Shown in pieces: positions 24,960 to 36,139 of a DNA stretch of 64,000 bases. The position numbers and the translations under genes are program-made. The notes beneath the pieces are model-generated. The model saw only the letters and a program-made list of their open reading frames with translations. It was not told where the DNA came from and did no database searches. The DNA is from Sclerotinia nivalis (Eukaryota > Ascomycota > Leotiomycetes > Helotiales > Sclerotiniaceae): NCBI GenBank assembly GCA_029531795.1, contig JAPEIS010000014.1, positions 868,001 through 932,000 on the forward strand, given 5' to 3'. The stretch's first letter is position 1. Each line of letters opens with the position of its first letter.

Positions 24960-25646
24960 TCAATCTTCTCCTTGCATCTCAGCGGTATATGAATTTGATA
25001 AGTCGACACCCACTTCACTCAACAACAATTCGCTCAAAGAAGAGCCATCTCTCAAGTATATCCACTCCCCTGATCCTGTGCCTTCTTTTGAATCTTGGCC
25101 TTCGCTTGTAATCACAAAATCGTAGCGCTTTGGACCAGAGGTTGGAGAAGAAAGCCAAATTTGCTTGTTGGGTGGTTGCTTGTTGATGACATACGTGCCG
25201 ATGGGTGGAAATGAGAGAGTAAGAACTCCAGCCTATGCAAATATCTCAGTCAATTTTGAAAAGTACCTCATGGAAAGATGCATGAGCAAGGGGAAAGAAC
25301 GCACGCTGTATTCAACATCAATATCTTCTCTCTCCTCTTGTAATGCCTCTAACTTTTCAACCATCGCATCCATATACTCATCCGACAATTCGTTGTATTG
25401 TTCTTGAGTGAGCTCGGCGGCTTGCTTTGGCTCTTCATTGCTATCCAGTATCTTAGGCTGAGGATTCTCGGATTCTGGAGAAAGGCCTTTGCCAACTCTA
25501 TTTGACGTTGCGATGGAGCGGAAGGGTTGATAAATAACGCTTGATCGGATGGTTGGAAATGCTCGGCCACGCGCAAGGAAATTTCGAGGGGTACCATATT
25601 GGCGGGGCGCACTGCGGAGAATCTTTGTCAGGAATGTGCGAGTCAT
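24960..25646 (-). CDS. YFH1: Frataxin, mitochondrial iron-sulfur cluster assembly factor
   Basis: Exons 25646-25305 and 25232-24960 with a 72-nt GT-AG intron in phase 0; about 204 residues. The first 70 or so residues are basic and Ser/Arg-rich ([18 protein letters not shown]), fitting a mitochondrial presequence. The mature domain has helix 1 with the acidic ridge ([20 protein letters not shown]), then [33 protein letters not shown] and [19 protein letters not shown]. Frataxin stimulates sulfur transfer on the Nfs1-Isu1 complex in the matrix. Another in-frame ATG lies 33 nt upstream (25679); I prefer 25646 because it starts directly with the amphipathic presequence. It is divergent from the AP-3 sigma gene, with 340 bp between them. 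Confidence 0.95.
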
Positions 25647-25986
25647 TGTTGCGATTTTACGGAAGGATATGTAGCACAAAATAGGAGGATTGATTAAATG
25701 GTGAACTGGGTCGATAATTTGATTGTTACAATTCTAGGAGTTAATAAACAGGTTGGTCGCACAAAGCTCAATAGGAATTAAGCTTTCAGCTAGCTAAAGC
25801 TGCTAAGGTTACCCCACGTTTTCCCGCTTCATCATCGGGACTCGGAAGTCCCGTACCATGATCAATTCACCTGCATTTTAGTTCAGCCTTCTTGTGCCAG
25901 CCTTCTATAAACAGCCTCCCAGCCTTCTATACGCCATTACAGAAACACTAAGTTCAATTCAAAATCCTACATGCTTGAAGGAAAAG
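25647..25986. promoter_or_regulatory. Shared divergent promoter region (frataxin / AP-3 sigma)
   Basis: 340 bp separate two divergent start codons, so both promoters must lie here or overlap it. No recognised TATA box on either side. An in-frame extension of the AP-3 sigma reading frame begins at 25894 but is not conserved. Confidence 0.45.
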
Positions 25987-26608
25987 ATGATCAACGCGGT
26001 TCTTGTCTTCAATAATGCTGGGCAACCACGTCTCACAAAGTTTTATACACAATTAGTGAATACCGACCGCCCCATCATCCTCCGAAGAATCCCTATGCTA
26101 ACAGCCCGACCAGGAAACATCAGTTCAACAGCGACTCATTTCAGAAATATTTACACTGGTCTCTAATCGCCCTGCTGGCTCATGTAACTTTCTTCCGCTT
26201 CCACCTCTTCTCGCCTCCTCCTCCACATCCAAAACAGATTCGTCTCCCCACAATGATATTCCTTCCCTCGTCACCTACCGCCATTATGCGACACTCTACT
26301 TCATCATCATCTCAACATCTACCGAGTCACCACTTGCTCTTATTGATTTGATTCAAGTATATGTGGAGGCACTTGATCGTTTATTTGAGAATGTATGCGA
26401 ACTAGATTTGATCTTCAATTTCGAGACGCTACATGCAACTTTGAGTGAGATGATCGTAGGGGGTGTTGTTATTGAAACACAGCTGGACAGAGTAGTGGAA
26501 GGGGTGAGGGCGCAGGGGAAGGTAGCAAAGAGGCCGTTGAATGAAGGGAGGGGAGGGGCATTAGGAGGGATGGGAATGGGTGGGAATTTCGCTTGGGCTA
26601 CCCGGTGA
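25987..26608 (+). CDS. APS3: AP-3 adaptor complex sigma subunit
   Basis: Exons 25987-26055 and 26114-26608 with a 58-nt GT-AG intron in phase 0 (branch GCTAACA); 187 residues. The N-terminus MINAVLVFNNAGQPRLTKFY is the sigma-adaptin longin-fold opening. The acceptor at 26113 gives ETSVQQRLISEIF, matching the family's next helix. The hallmarks YRHYATLYF, ESPLALIDLIQVYVEALDRL and NVCELDLIFNFE follow. An insert rich in Ser sits between CNFLPLPPLL and the YRHYATLYF strand, and a Gly/Met-rich tail follows the conserved core, both usual in filamentous fungi. AP-3 carries cargo from the Golgi or endosome to the vacuole. The ATG at 25987 is the conserved start. Confidence 0.95.
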
Positions 26609-27126
26609 AAGTCGGCGACTATTTTAACTACAAACGCCTGAGACAAACTGCAATAAGCAAACTTGAATCATTAGCAGGGTCATGATGTTGCAGAAATTTG
26701 TGATCCGAGGCTGGCACTGAGGAACGCAATGGAAGGCAGTTGGAGAGGGCAGCTCAACACTCTCAATACTAGGGTTGTTTCATATGGTTGAAATCCATAA
26801 TTCTTACCCAACTAGATATGAGCACAAAAGAGCCCAAAATGCTGTGTCAGCACAGAGGTCTTCTTGATTAGATACACACCATCATCAGTGGCTGTGCCCC
26901 CGAGTGTCTTGCGATTACTCAAATTACAAAAGAATAGCTACAAGCAATGGTATTCATGAATGGATAACGACAAACGAGGGGGATATCTTGAGGAAAGACT
27001 GTGATTCATGCATGATTTACACTTCCAGCCCAGAGTGGTATTTAACGCCTCCACGCCGAGAAGAATATACTACAGATTATACAATATCATGGCTTTGGAC
27101 AAAGCTTTAAAAACATGACCTGTGCT
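26609..27126. other. Convergent intergenic region
   Basis: Nothing supported between the 3' ends of the AP-3 sigma gene and the small minus-strand gene. Confidence 0.5.
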
Positions 27127-27652
27127 TCAATCACTCGCCTTTGCTACAGGAGATGCGTCTTCGGCTTGATCTGCACGTTTGCGAACTTGATCTTTTGTCC
27201 ACATTGATCCCCTAAGTCCAAAAACCCATTCCCGAACCTATATATTGTCAATATCCTAGTTTGTTGGTAAAGGCAGAGATATTCGTACTCCCTGAAATGG
27301 TGCCCTTTCGTGAACCAAATTGTCCTTGTTCCAATCTGCGAATAGTACTCCGTACACTATCACAACTATTGTCCAAACATCAGTATTCCGTGATTCGATG
27401 TATTCTCCCAGTCTACTCACATAGAATAGAGCTCAATTGTGCAATTTTGACGGCCTTTGTCCACCTCGGTCTCGCCCACTTTAACTTCGCTCTTCTTTTG
27501 TATCTTCGTTCAAGCCGAAATTGATGCTTTTGCGATAATTTGGAGAAGTCGGGTGGCCATAAGCGTTTTGCCTTATAAGGATTTGCGTTCGGATCATACG
27601 GTAGCTCCAACCGCGTCTGCTGAGCAGCACGTCTAACAATTGTGCGAAACAT
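27127..27652 (-). CDS. Small single-pass membrane protein, predicted mitochondrial
   Basis: Three exons (27652-27421, 27365-27289, 27237-27127) with introns of 55 and 51 nt, all phases consistent; 139 residues. The N-terminus MFRTIVRRAAQQTRLELPYD has the positive, acid-free start of a mitochondrial presequence. A proline/lysine-rich region (KAKRLWPPDFSKL) and a strongly basic stretch (RLERRYKRRAKLKWARPRW) precede one hydrophobic helix (QLSSILFVIVYGVLFADW). The charged C-terminal tail contains the WVFGLRGSMW stretch. The compact, highly regular sequence suggests a conserved fungal protein of the inner membrane, but I do not recognise the family. An in-frame ATG lies 84 nt upstream. It is divergent from the LeuRS gene, with only 224 bp between. 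Confidence 0.75.
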
Positions 27653-27876
27653 TCCTATTGACGAGCATGGTTGTAAATGATTCGAGGTGAAACTTGAAGC
27701 TGGTGGGGAACCAAATCCTGTCTTAGCCTCAGGCAATAATGCATGACCCCACTACCCGCAATTTCTCAAGTCGACTCGAATTTCTGTGCGATTTCCGGTG
27801 ACTCAGTGAAACCTTGAAACAACAGCAGAAACTCCACAGAGGATATTGAAAGTTCTGTCTGTTTAATATCGCAAGC

Positions 27877-30800
27877 ATGGCAGCAGTTGAAGCCACTGCA
27901 AAGGCTTTGGAGAATGCCACAATCTCCAAAACTAAAGAGTTGAAAGGCGCAAGTACCCCTCCATTAACATTACCCAAATACTTGCTAACCATAATATCTT
28001 TTTAGACTGAGAAGAGAGACAAACTTATTGCGATCGAGAGGAAATACCAGGCACAATGGGAAAAAGATGGTGTATTCCAGCCAGATGCCCCTTCAACGTC
28101 CGAGATACCCCTCCACTCTGTCTCCGCCGCAGAATTGCGCGAGCAGCACCCTAAATTCTTCGGCACCATGGCATATCCATACATGAACGGTACTCTTCAT
28201 GCTGGTCACAGTTTTACCGTCAGTAAGGTCGAATTCGCAGCAGGTTTTGCACGTATGCAAGGAAAGAGAACTTTATTCCCTATGGGTTTTCATTTGACGG
28301 GTTTACCTATCAAAGCATGCGCGGACAAGCTCGTGAATGAAATTAAGCTTTTTGGAAAGAACTTCGAGAACTACAATGAGGAAGAGGTCTTGGAGGAGAA
28401 GATAAATACCCCTACGCCAAGTACACATCACGAAGATGTCACTAAGTTCACGGCAAAGAAAGGAAAGGCTGCCGCAAAGGTTGTCAAGATGAAGTACCAA
28501 TTCCAGATTATGAGAGCATTAGGTATTCCAATGGAAGACATTCATCAATTCGCAGACCCTCAATATTGGGGTGCCTACTTTTCTCCTCTTTGCAAACGAG
28601 ATCTCACGAATTTCGGAGCACGTGTTGACTGGAGAAGATCGTTTGTTACAACCGATGCCAACCCATATTACGATGCTTTCGTTCGATGGCAGATGAATCG
28701 TCTCAGGGAGCTCAAGAAGATTAAGTTCGGGAAGCGATACACAATTTACTCGCCAAAGGACGGACAGCCATGTATGGATCACGATCGAAGTGATGGGGAG
28801 GGAGTTGGTCCACAAGACTACATAGCCATGAAGTTGAAGGTCATGGAATGGTCATCAGAGGCCGCAGCTGCAATTAAGGATAAGGTTCCTGCGGATGCAA
28901 ATATTTTCTTCGTACCCGCTACGCTTCGACCAGAGACCATGTATGGCCAGAACTGTTGTTTTGTTGGACCTAAGATTACCTATGGTGTTTTCAAAGTTTC
29001 AGAAAAGGAATACTTCGTAATTACCGATCGTGCGGCAAGAAACATGTCATATCAAGATATTTTCCCTGAAAATGGTAAAGTTGACAAGGTAGCAGAGATT
29101 ATTGGTTCAGCATGTGTTGGAACTTTAGTTCAAGCTCCTCTTTCGGTACATAAAGATGGTGTTAGAATTCTTCCTATGGAGTCAGTTCTTCCTACCAAAG
29201 GTACTGGTGTTGTTACCTGCGTACCATCTGATAGTCCAGATGATTATGCGACAATCATGGATCTTGCTAAGAAGGCGGATTATTATGGTATCAAGAAAGA
29301 ATGGGCCGAATTAGAGATAATCTCTATCATCAATACACCTTCGTATGGAGATATGTGCGCTCCGTTCTTGGTGAAGAAGCTCAAGATTGCCTCACCAAAG
29401 GACAAGACAAAATTGGAAGAGGCGAAAGAGCTTTCATATAAGGAGGGTTACTACCAAGGTACCATGACATTTGGAGAGTTCAAGGGAGAGAAGGTCGAAG
29501 TTGCTAAGCCTAAGGTCAGAAAGCAAATCATCGACGCTGGTCAAGGCTTTGCATACTCGGAACCCGAGCGAAAGGTTACTAGTCGATCTGGAGATGATTG
29601 CTGTGTCGCATTAATGGATCAATGGTACCTTGACTACGGAGAGGAGTCCTGGAGAAAGGAAGCCCTCGGCCATCTTGACTCTGGTTTGAATACTTACTCG
29701 CAAGAGACCAAAAATGGTTTTGAAGGTGTCCTCAACTGGCTCAACCAATGGGCATGTGCCAGAACTTATGGTCTTGGATCGAAACTTCCCTGGGATCCTC
29801 AATTCTTGGTTGAAAGTTTGAGTGACAGTACCATTTACATGGCATACTATACCATTGCTCACTATCTGCATAAGGATATTTTCGGTAAGACTCCAGGTCT
29901 TGCTGGAATCAAGCCAGAGCAAATGACCGACGAGATTTGGGATTATGTCTTCGCTCGCCGAAATATCAGTGATGATATCTTAAGTGAAAGCAAGATTCCA
30001 AAGGAGACCCTCGAGTCAATGAGAAGAGAATTCGAATACTGGTATCCACTTGACCTTAGAGTATCAGGAAAGGATCTCATCCCTAACCATCTTACTTTCT
30101 TCCTTTATATCCATATCGCCATTTTCCCACCAGAGTACTGGCCAAAGGGTGTCCGTGCCAATGGTCACTTGCTCTTGAACGGAGAGAAGATGAGTAAATC
30201 CACTGGAAACTTCATGACTTTGTACGACATGATCAGCAAATATGGTGCAGATGCCAGTCGAATTGCATTGGCTGATGCAGGAGATGGAGTTGCGGATGCC
30301 AATTTTGAAGAAGATGTTGCTGATAACAACGTTCTCCGTCTTTACACCCTCCGAGAATGGTGTGAGGATATGGTAAAGGAACAAGATAACCTTCGTGCAG
30401 GAGAAAAGAACGATTTCCTTGACGCACTCTTCGAGAACGAAATGAATGCTATTGTTCAGGAATGTCGTCAACATTACGAAGCAACAGATTACAAGCTCGC
30501 CCTCAAATTGGCTCTTTATGACTTCACAGGTGCGCGTGACTTCTATCGTGAAGCCAGCATTGCTGCCGGAATCAAGATGCACAAAGATCTTATTCTCCAA
30601 TATATCGAGCTCCAAGCTCTTCTTCTCACTGTCATTGCGCCTCATTGGTCTGAATACATCTGGCTTGAGGTTCTTCATAAACCCACTACCATTCAGAACG
30701 CCCTTTATCCTACCGTTGCAGCTCCAAATCTAGCTCTCAGTGCTGCTCGGGATTACGTCCGCTCTACATCCTCGAATATCACATCCGCTGAAGCTGCTCA

Positions 30801-31308
30801 ACAAAAGAAGAAAGCCAAAGGAAAAGATATTGGATATGATCTCAAGAAGCCCAAGAAGCTTACCATTTTCTCTGCTGCCAAATTCCCTGCTTGGCAAGAA
30901 AAGTATATCGACCTTGTTCGCGAATCTTGGAACCCAGAGACCAAGAGTGCTGATGATAAGGAATTAAATGGCAAGATTGCTAAGATGGGAGAAATGAAGA
31001 AAGCTATGCCTTTTGTACAAGCTTTGAAGAGAAGATTACAGAATGGTGAAGCTGCGGATCAAGTGTTTGAGAGGAAATTGGCTTTTGATGAGAAGAAAAC
31101 ACTCAAGAATATGGTACCCGGTCTTAAGAAGGCGGCTGGATTATCGGTGATAGAGTTAGTTATTGTGGATGGTGAGGAGGGTGGAAAGAAGGGTGTTGTT
31201 GTCCCTATTGAGGGTGGTGAGGAGAAGGAATACGGAGCTTTGCCAACTATGGCTGACCAGGCTGTTCCTGGTGTTCCAACTTTCTTGTTTGAAAACGTCG
31301 AGGTTTGA
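27877..31308 (+). CDS. Cytosolic leucyl-tRNA synthetase
   Basis: Exon 1 27877-27948 and exon 2 28006-31308 give 1124 residues, the archaeal/eukaryotic LeuRS size. The class Ia HIGH motif appears as HAGH near residue 89 (YMNGTLHAGHSF) and KMSKS as EKMSKSTGNF near 752. Between them lie the editing (CP1) domain with LRPETMYGQNC and the conserved TGVVTCVPSDSPDD loop. The enzyme charges tRNA-Leu and edits mischarged products. The intron is unusual: the only phase-correct donor is GC (GGC|GCAAGT), giving KELKG-TEKRD, the expected family sequence. The GT four bases further on would shift frame into a TGA within the first codons of exon 2. A CTAAC branch site and TTTTTAG acceptor follow. An internal TTG-initiated reading at 28135 is an artefact of ignoring exon 1. 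Confidence 0.96.
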
Positions 31309-32940
31309 GGATATAGCTAAATTTAGATTTGTATGGAATGTGGATGAAAAATGGGTGGAATGTGGGTCAATGAACTCGAAAACGATGTTCTATGGATCTA
31401 AAGTCATGATGATGAATGATAGATGACCAAGAAGAAAAGATAAGGGCTATGAAATAGATGATTGTTATGAAATTGAAGATATTGCGTTTATGCATTCAAG
31501 GTTTCGACATGATGTGCATGTTGAAAAACGCCACATTCCAGCTGCGTGGATGAAGCGACGAGAACGGTGAAACGGATGAGAGCGGGATATCTGTAGATAT
31601 TATGCAACAAATATTGTATTTGGTGAGATCTGGACCTTCTACTATACACACGAGTGTGTGTTGCACCGATATTGTTCACGGTCAAATATCATTTGGTTAG
31701 TTGCTTGATTGGTAAATGCTTTTTCGCATCAACTGCCCGCCATATTATTCACTTCATCAATAGTCAATCACAAATAAATATCTAAACAAGAGAATATTTA
31801 ATAATCCATTTGACGCTAGTGAATCAATCTCTTCAATTACTATCTTTTAGGATTGGGATATTAGCTACAGACTGCTACAAATCATGCCCCTGGGAGGGTG
31901 ACACCGGTTATCCTTTTGCTGTTTTGTTGCTTTTATTTTTTCTTTGGTGAATAGAAGAAATTTTAACTGGTTAGATATCTATATAGTGTTAAAAATGCCA
32001 ATAGTAGAATAGCTGGAGAAATTATACTCGAGAAATTCCCCAAGTGCTTTCCCGAGAGTGTGGGCTGAACTAGAAAATCGTTCTAGTTTTCAACGGAAAA
32101 AGATCATAGCTCATAAGAACACAAAAATAATATCCCAGACTTAGCACGACTGGAAATGAAAAAATACACAGAGCAATACCTCAGGAAATCCGAGAATCGC
32201 ATGCAGCAATACCCTATCTCGGAATACTGAGGAATGCGGCCGGCTTAAACGAGACCGGAAGCATCTCCGTCTTCTCTCATCGTCCGAGATCTAGGGTGTC
32301 TGCGAACAGCAATTCCATCATCGAATATCGAGTATTAAAAATCAAGATCATGATGTAAGTAAACTCGAGAAAGGGTGACGCAAGTACATAGAAGAAACTC
32401 TAGTTATTCTAGGTAACGCATTCTGAAAGCAGATATTCAGGGGAACAAACAAAGCACGATTATCGAACAATCCTGCTGTCAAGCTTAAGCAGGTATGTAA
32501 GCTCGGGGCGTGTTTCCATAAATATCCTCTTACTCCTATTTCCATAGCTGTTTCCGCAACCGACTCAGAGAAGCTGGATTCATTGATTGCTTTGTTCCTA
32601 CTTCTCATTTCCCATCATCCTCTACGTTTTCATGGAGAAGTCTTCCCCAAGCCATTCCTAAACCGAGTGCACTTCCGCAACCATGGACGTCATAGATGCG
32701 CAAATGAAGCGAATCTCTATAGATAGTTCAATTCGCCTTCTGATGCTCCGCTTGCGGTAATAATCGGATAAAGAAATTCTTGTACGTGGTAATTGTATAT
32801 AACCATGTCAATCATGTCCGAGCCAGGTTTTGATCTCGTGAACCTTTTCTTCTCAAATACTTTCGTTCTAAAGTTTAGAATTCGATACTTCTCTCGTTCG
32901 AACTTTCATACTATCAAGCGTTTAGAACTCTACAGTCAAG
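31309..32940. other. Intergenic region, about 1.6 kb
   Basis: No supported gene. The left part should hold the LeuRS 3' end. The right part is the promoter of the wall-protein gene and includes a TATATAA at 32796-32802. Confidence 0.5.
32796..32802 (+). promoter_or_regulatory. TATA-box candidate of the wall-protein gene
   Basis: TATATAA, about 140 bp before the start codon at 32941, with a C/T-rich stretch in between. Position and sequence are reasonable for a strongly regulated secreted-protein gene; no experimental basis. Confidence 0.4.
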
Positions 32941-34545
32941 ATGCGTTTCCACTATGCTATTATAGCGGGTCTCGCTACTCTTTCGCTCGCAGCTCCACAG
33001 GGTCAAATTCAAGATGAAGTTGATAATGCGCTTGCTAATATCAATGGGAATGGTAACGGCAACGACAATGGAAATTCCAATGGCAATGGCAATGCCAATG
33101 AGAATGGAAATAGCAATGAGAACAACAACAGCAACAGCAATACAAATGTGAATGAAAACACCAATGTCAATGAGAACACCAATATCAACGATAATGACAA
33201 TAACAATAAGCCCCCACCAAAATCCTCTCCAGTCAAGCCAACTTCCCAGACACCTCCACGAACAACCGTCAGAAGTACCGTCGTTATCACTTCTACAATT
33301 ACGGTCCGTCCAACAAGTACCGTTCAGCCAACTACTCAAAGGACTTCAACCCGAAGGACTTCAACTCCAAGTAGCTCAGGAACTCGCACTCAATCGGGCG
33401 TTACAACAAGCCGAACTTCAAGTGCAAGTAGCACAGGAACTCGTACCCAATCAGGTGTTACAACCAGCCGAAGTTCAACTACCAGAGAGAGTAGAACTTC
33501 AACTACCAGCGAGAGTAGAACCACATCCTCTAGCATCAGTACGAGCTCGACTTCGCGCGCTACAACAAGTCCATCATCTTCTACTTCTTCCACCTCCACC
33601 GGCACGGGAACTCGCACACAATCCGGTGTCACAACAAGTCGTGAAACCACCACGATTGTTACTACAAGGTCTACCACTTCAGAAACCGGCACAGGAACAC
33701 GTACTCAATCTGGTCTTACAACAAGCCGAGAAACCACCACTGTGGTCACTACAACTGCTCCTCCTGAAACTGTTACCACCGGTATAACTACTGGAACTGG
33801 TACTGGGACGAGAACTGGTGGAGGCGGTGTTACTACACCTACGACTCAGGTTGTTCCTCCCCCTGAGACAACAACTCAAGTTGTACCACCTCCTCTTATC
33901 CCTACAACCCAAGTTGTTCCTCCTCCTCTCATCCCAACAACTCAAGTAATACCACCCCCTCTCATCCCCACCACGGAAATTGTTCCTCCACCAGCCGTTA
34001 CAAACACGGCCCAAGGAACCGTCATCCCTATAATCCCCATCATCCCTATAACCGAAACCGGCAACGTCGTCCCCCCACCCAACACCCTCTTCCCCTCCAT
34101 CACGATCCTCCCCGTCCTGACAACCATCACCACCGTCAACCCACCCATCACAACCATCACCTCTATCCCCATCGTCCCCATCGCGCCCATCGTGCCCCTC
34201 ACCATCACCACCAACAACGCCGTGCAAACCGTCCAAGGAATCCAAACTACCATCTCGGGTCAAGAAACTATTGTTCCTGCGACACAGGGTCCAGCCAGTA
34301 TCGTTAGCACGACGGTCGTTTCCGGTGTCACGCTTACGACTACTATTCCTGCGGGCGCAATCACCACGTTTACTAGTGCGGGACAAACATTCACGACTTT
34401 TGTTCCGGGTGGTGCACCCGCGGAAACTAGTGCCGGGGCTGTTCTTGGTCAATTTACGGGTGGTGCGGAGAGGGTTAAGGCGCTTGAGGGGGGAGCTATT
34501 GTTGGACTTGTTGGGTTTGCCGTTGGGGGTTTGTTATTGCTTTAA
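32941..34545 (+). CDS. Secreted Ser/Thr-rich cell-wall protein, probably GPI-anchored
   Basis: Single frame of 534 residues. Residues 1-18 are a signal peptide (MRFHYAIIAGLATLSLAA). Residues of about 35-90 are Asn-rich, built from N-G, N-E-N and N-V-N-E-N-T repeats. Then comes a Thr/Ser-rich region with recurring GTRTQSGVTTSR units (about five), expected to be heavily O-mannosylated. Next is a Pro-rich region with TTQVVPPPLIP repeats, an Ile/Pro/Thr region, and a final hydrophobic tail (GAIVGLVGFAVGGLLLL) ending the protein without a charged cytosolic segment, as in GPI-anchor signals. No enzymatic domain is visible. It is probably a wall adhesin or structural mannoprotein. Codon use shifts within the gene, with many CCC/ATC codons near 34020-34260 compared with the start. 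Confidence 0.85.
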   Translation: MRFHYAIIAGLATLSLAAPQGQIQDEVDNALANINGNGNGNDNGNSNGNGNANENGNSNENNNSNSNTNVNENTNVNENTNINDNDNNNKPPPKSSPVKPTSQTPPRTTVRSTVVITSTITVRPTSTVQPTTQRTSTRRTSTPSSSGTRTQSGVTTSRTSSASSTGTRTQSGVTTSRSSTTRESRTSTTSESRTTSSSISTSSTSRATTSPSSSTSSTSTGTGTRTQSGVTTSRETTTIVTTRSTTSETGTGTRTQSGLTTSRETTTVVTTTAPPETVTTGITTGTGTGTRTGGGGVTTPTTQVVPPPETTTQVVPPPLIPTTQVVPPPLIPTTQVIPPPLIPTTEIVPPPAVTNTAQGTVIPIIPIIPITETGNVVPPPNTLFPSITILPVLTTITTVNPPITTITSIPIVPIAPIVPLTITTNNAVQTVQGIQTTISGQETIVPATQGPASIVSTTVVSGVTLTTTIPAGAITTFTSAGQTFTTFVPGGAPAETSAGAVLGQFTGGAERVKALEGGAIVGLVGFAVGGLLLL

Positions 34546-36139
34546 TTTTTGATATTTTTGACTTCGTTCATTTGATTTAATATGTTGGTGCTGGATGTTT
34601 GGAATTGATTCTTGAGACTTTGCTTGGATTTGGATTTTATTGGAATTTATATGGCTTTGCGTTTATATCTATATTGATTTGATGCTGATACTGCGATGGA
34701 AGTTTAAGTTTTGTTTGTGAGAAATTGCTCGGGGTGGTAATGGATGGATGAGTGGAAGGGGGAAAAGTCTACTTAATGGATACCTACCTAATGTGATGGG
34801 GAAGATTGCTATGATATAAATATAGGGCAAAGAGATGATGCATTAATTTTTAATCTAGATACATATGAATTTTATATGTTTTGACTATTTGGTTGAGATG
34901 GTGAGATGATGATATTCTTGTGATGTATTCTTCAAGAGTTTATTCAATGATGCAAGATGTGCAATGAAAATGAAGTAGAGGAGTCTTCCTCAGATTTGCC
35001 ACATGCAGGCACACTATGTACCGCATGCAGCATCTTCATGATGAAAACATATATTAAAACAAAGAAAAACATAAATTTTTATGCATCCATCTCTTCTGTA
35101 CCATGCCATCCCTTCAACTTATACCTACTAGGTATACCAACACCATCAAGAACCACCATCATCCATCACCATCAATCCCTCAGCCCATCTTCCATCTATT
35201 TCTCTTATCACCCATCCCCCATCCCCTATCTTCCACCTCTTCCCCTTAACCAACCACAAAACACAAAACTCGGGCCAAAATCCAGACATGCAACAAATCT
35301 TCCTTCCCCCCTTTCCCTATCCCTATCCTTCCCCTTAACCACAAACCACAAAACTCGGGCCCAAATCCAGACATGCAACAAATCTTCCTTCCCCTCACAC
35401 CTTCCACTCCTTTCCCTTTCCCTTCCCCTTTCCCTTCCCCTTCCCCTTCATCATAAAACTCGGGCCCAAAATCCAGACATGCAACAAATATTTCCTTCGC
35501 CCCTAAATTCCCCTTGTACTTTCGTCTCCATTCGCTGACCAGAGTTGAAAAGGAATTTGATCGTACGATATCGTACTATTCTCGCTTAAATATCGTACGA
35601 CTGTTGTTGGTGGTGTAAGACGCTTATTTTGCCTATTTTGCTGCTTGAACAGGGGGTGATAAAGCGATAGACGAGAAAAGTCAGATAAAGGTACAGTACA
35701 TTAATTTGGCAGGATAGCTATGGGGGAAAAGAAACAGGTATTATGTGTGCATTAGGACGCACTCACGGTGCGAAAGTTCTCACGTTTTCACAAAAATTGT
35801 AGCAGCAAAAGGTAACATATAGTTGGCAAATGTGTAATATTGATGAGAAACTAAGCTATGTAGCTACCGGGACACGTAGACCTCAAGATAAAACGAAATC
35901 AACATACGGTGTAGAAGGCAAACGGCCAGTTGGAGTACAAAATCTATTAAATTTGTTAGTAAAATGCTCCATTATCATCTCCAAACCAAAATTATAGAAA
36001 CAAGAGTAATCAGACAGCAGTTGGTACTTTTTTTGTCCACATAGAAGATTACAGAACAGGTCTGTGAATAAGGTATATCATCATATTACTCTTCGTCCCC
36101 CTGATTGAAGAAAAAATGTATGTGCTTACCAAAGTTGTA
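34546..36139. other. Convergent intergenic region with repeats
   Basis: No supported gene. A plus-strand frame at 34957-35538 is low-complexity and driven by a pyrimidine-rich repeat region (35220-35520), so I do not call it coding. Contains a three-copy repeat at 35238-35500. Confidence 0.5.
35238..35500. repeat. Three-copy imperfect tandem repeat with the CAGACATGCAACAAA motif
   Basis: Each copy has ACTCGGGCC(C)AAA, then ATCCAGACATGCAACAAAT, then a TTCCTTC-rich tract. The motif starts at 35283, 35368 and 35474, so spacing is 85 and 106 bp; the difference comes from a variable CCCTTTCCCTT-type pyrimidine spacer. The 15-bp core is the reverse complement of the motif dispersed in 6.8-8.7 kb. 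Confidence 0.85.

Noticed and set aside
27953..28005. Standard GT donor for the LeuRS intron
   Set aside because: It shifts the frame and meets TGA within two codons; the GC donor four bases earlier keeps the expected sequence.
30064..30678. 204-codon minus-strand frame inside LeuRS
   Set aside because: Antisense to a highly conserved part of LeuRS.
33679..34452. 257-codon minus-strand frame inside the wall-protein gene
   Set aside because: Shadow of a repetitive Thr/Pro gene; low-complexity Arg/Asn/Gly composition and no independent support.
34957..35538. 193-codon plus-strand frame rich in Ser, Leu and Pro
   Set aside because: Driven by pyrimidine-rich repeats; no conserved segment or start context.
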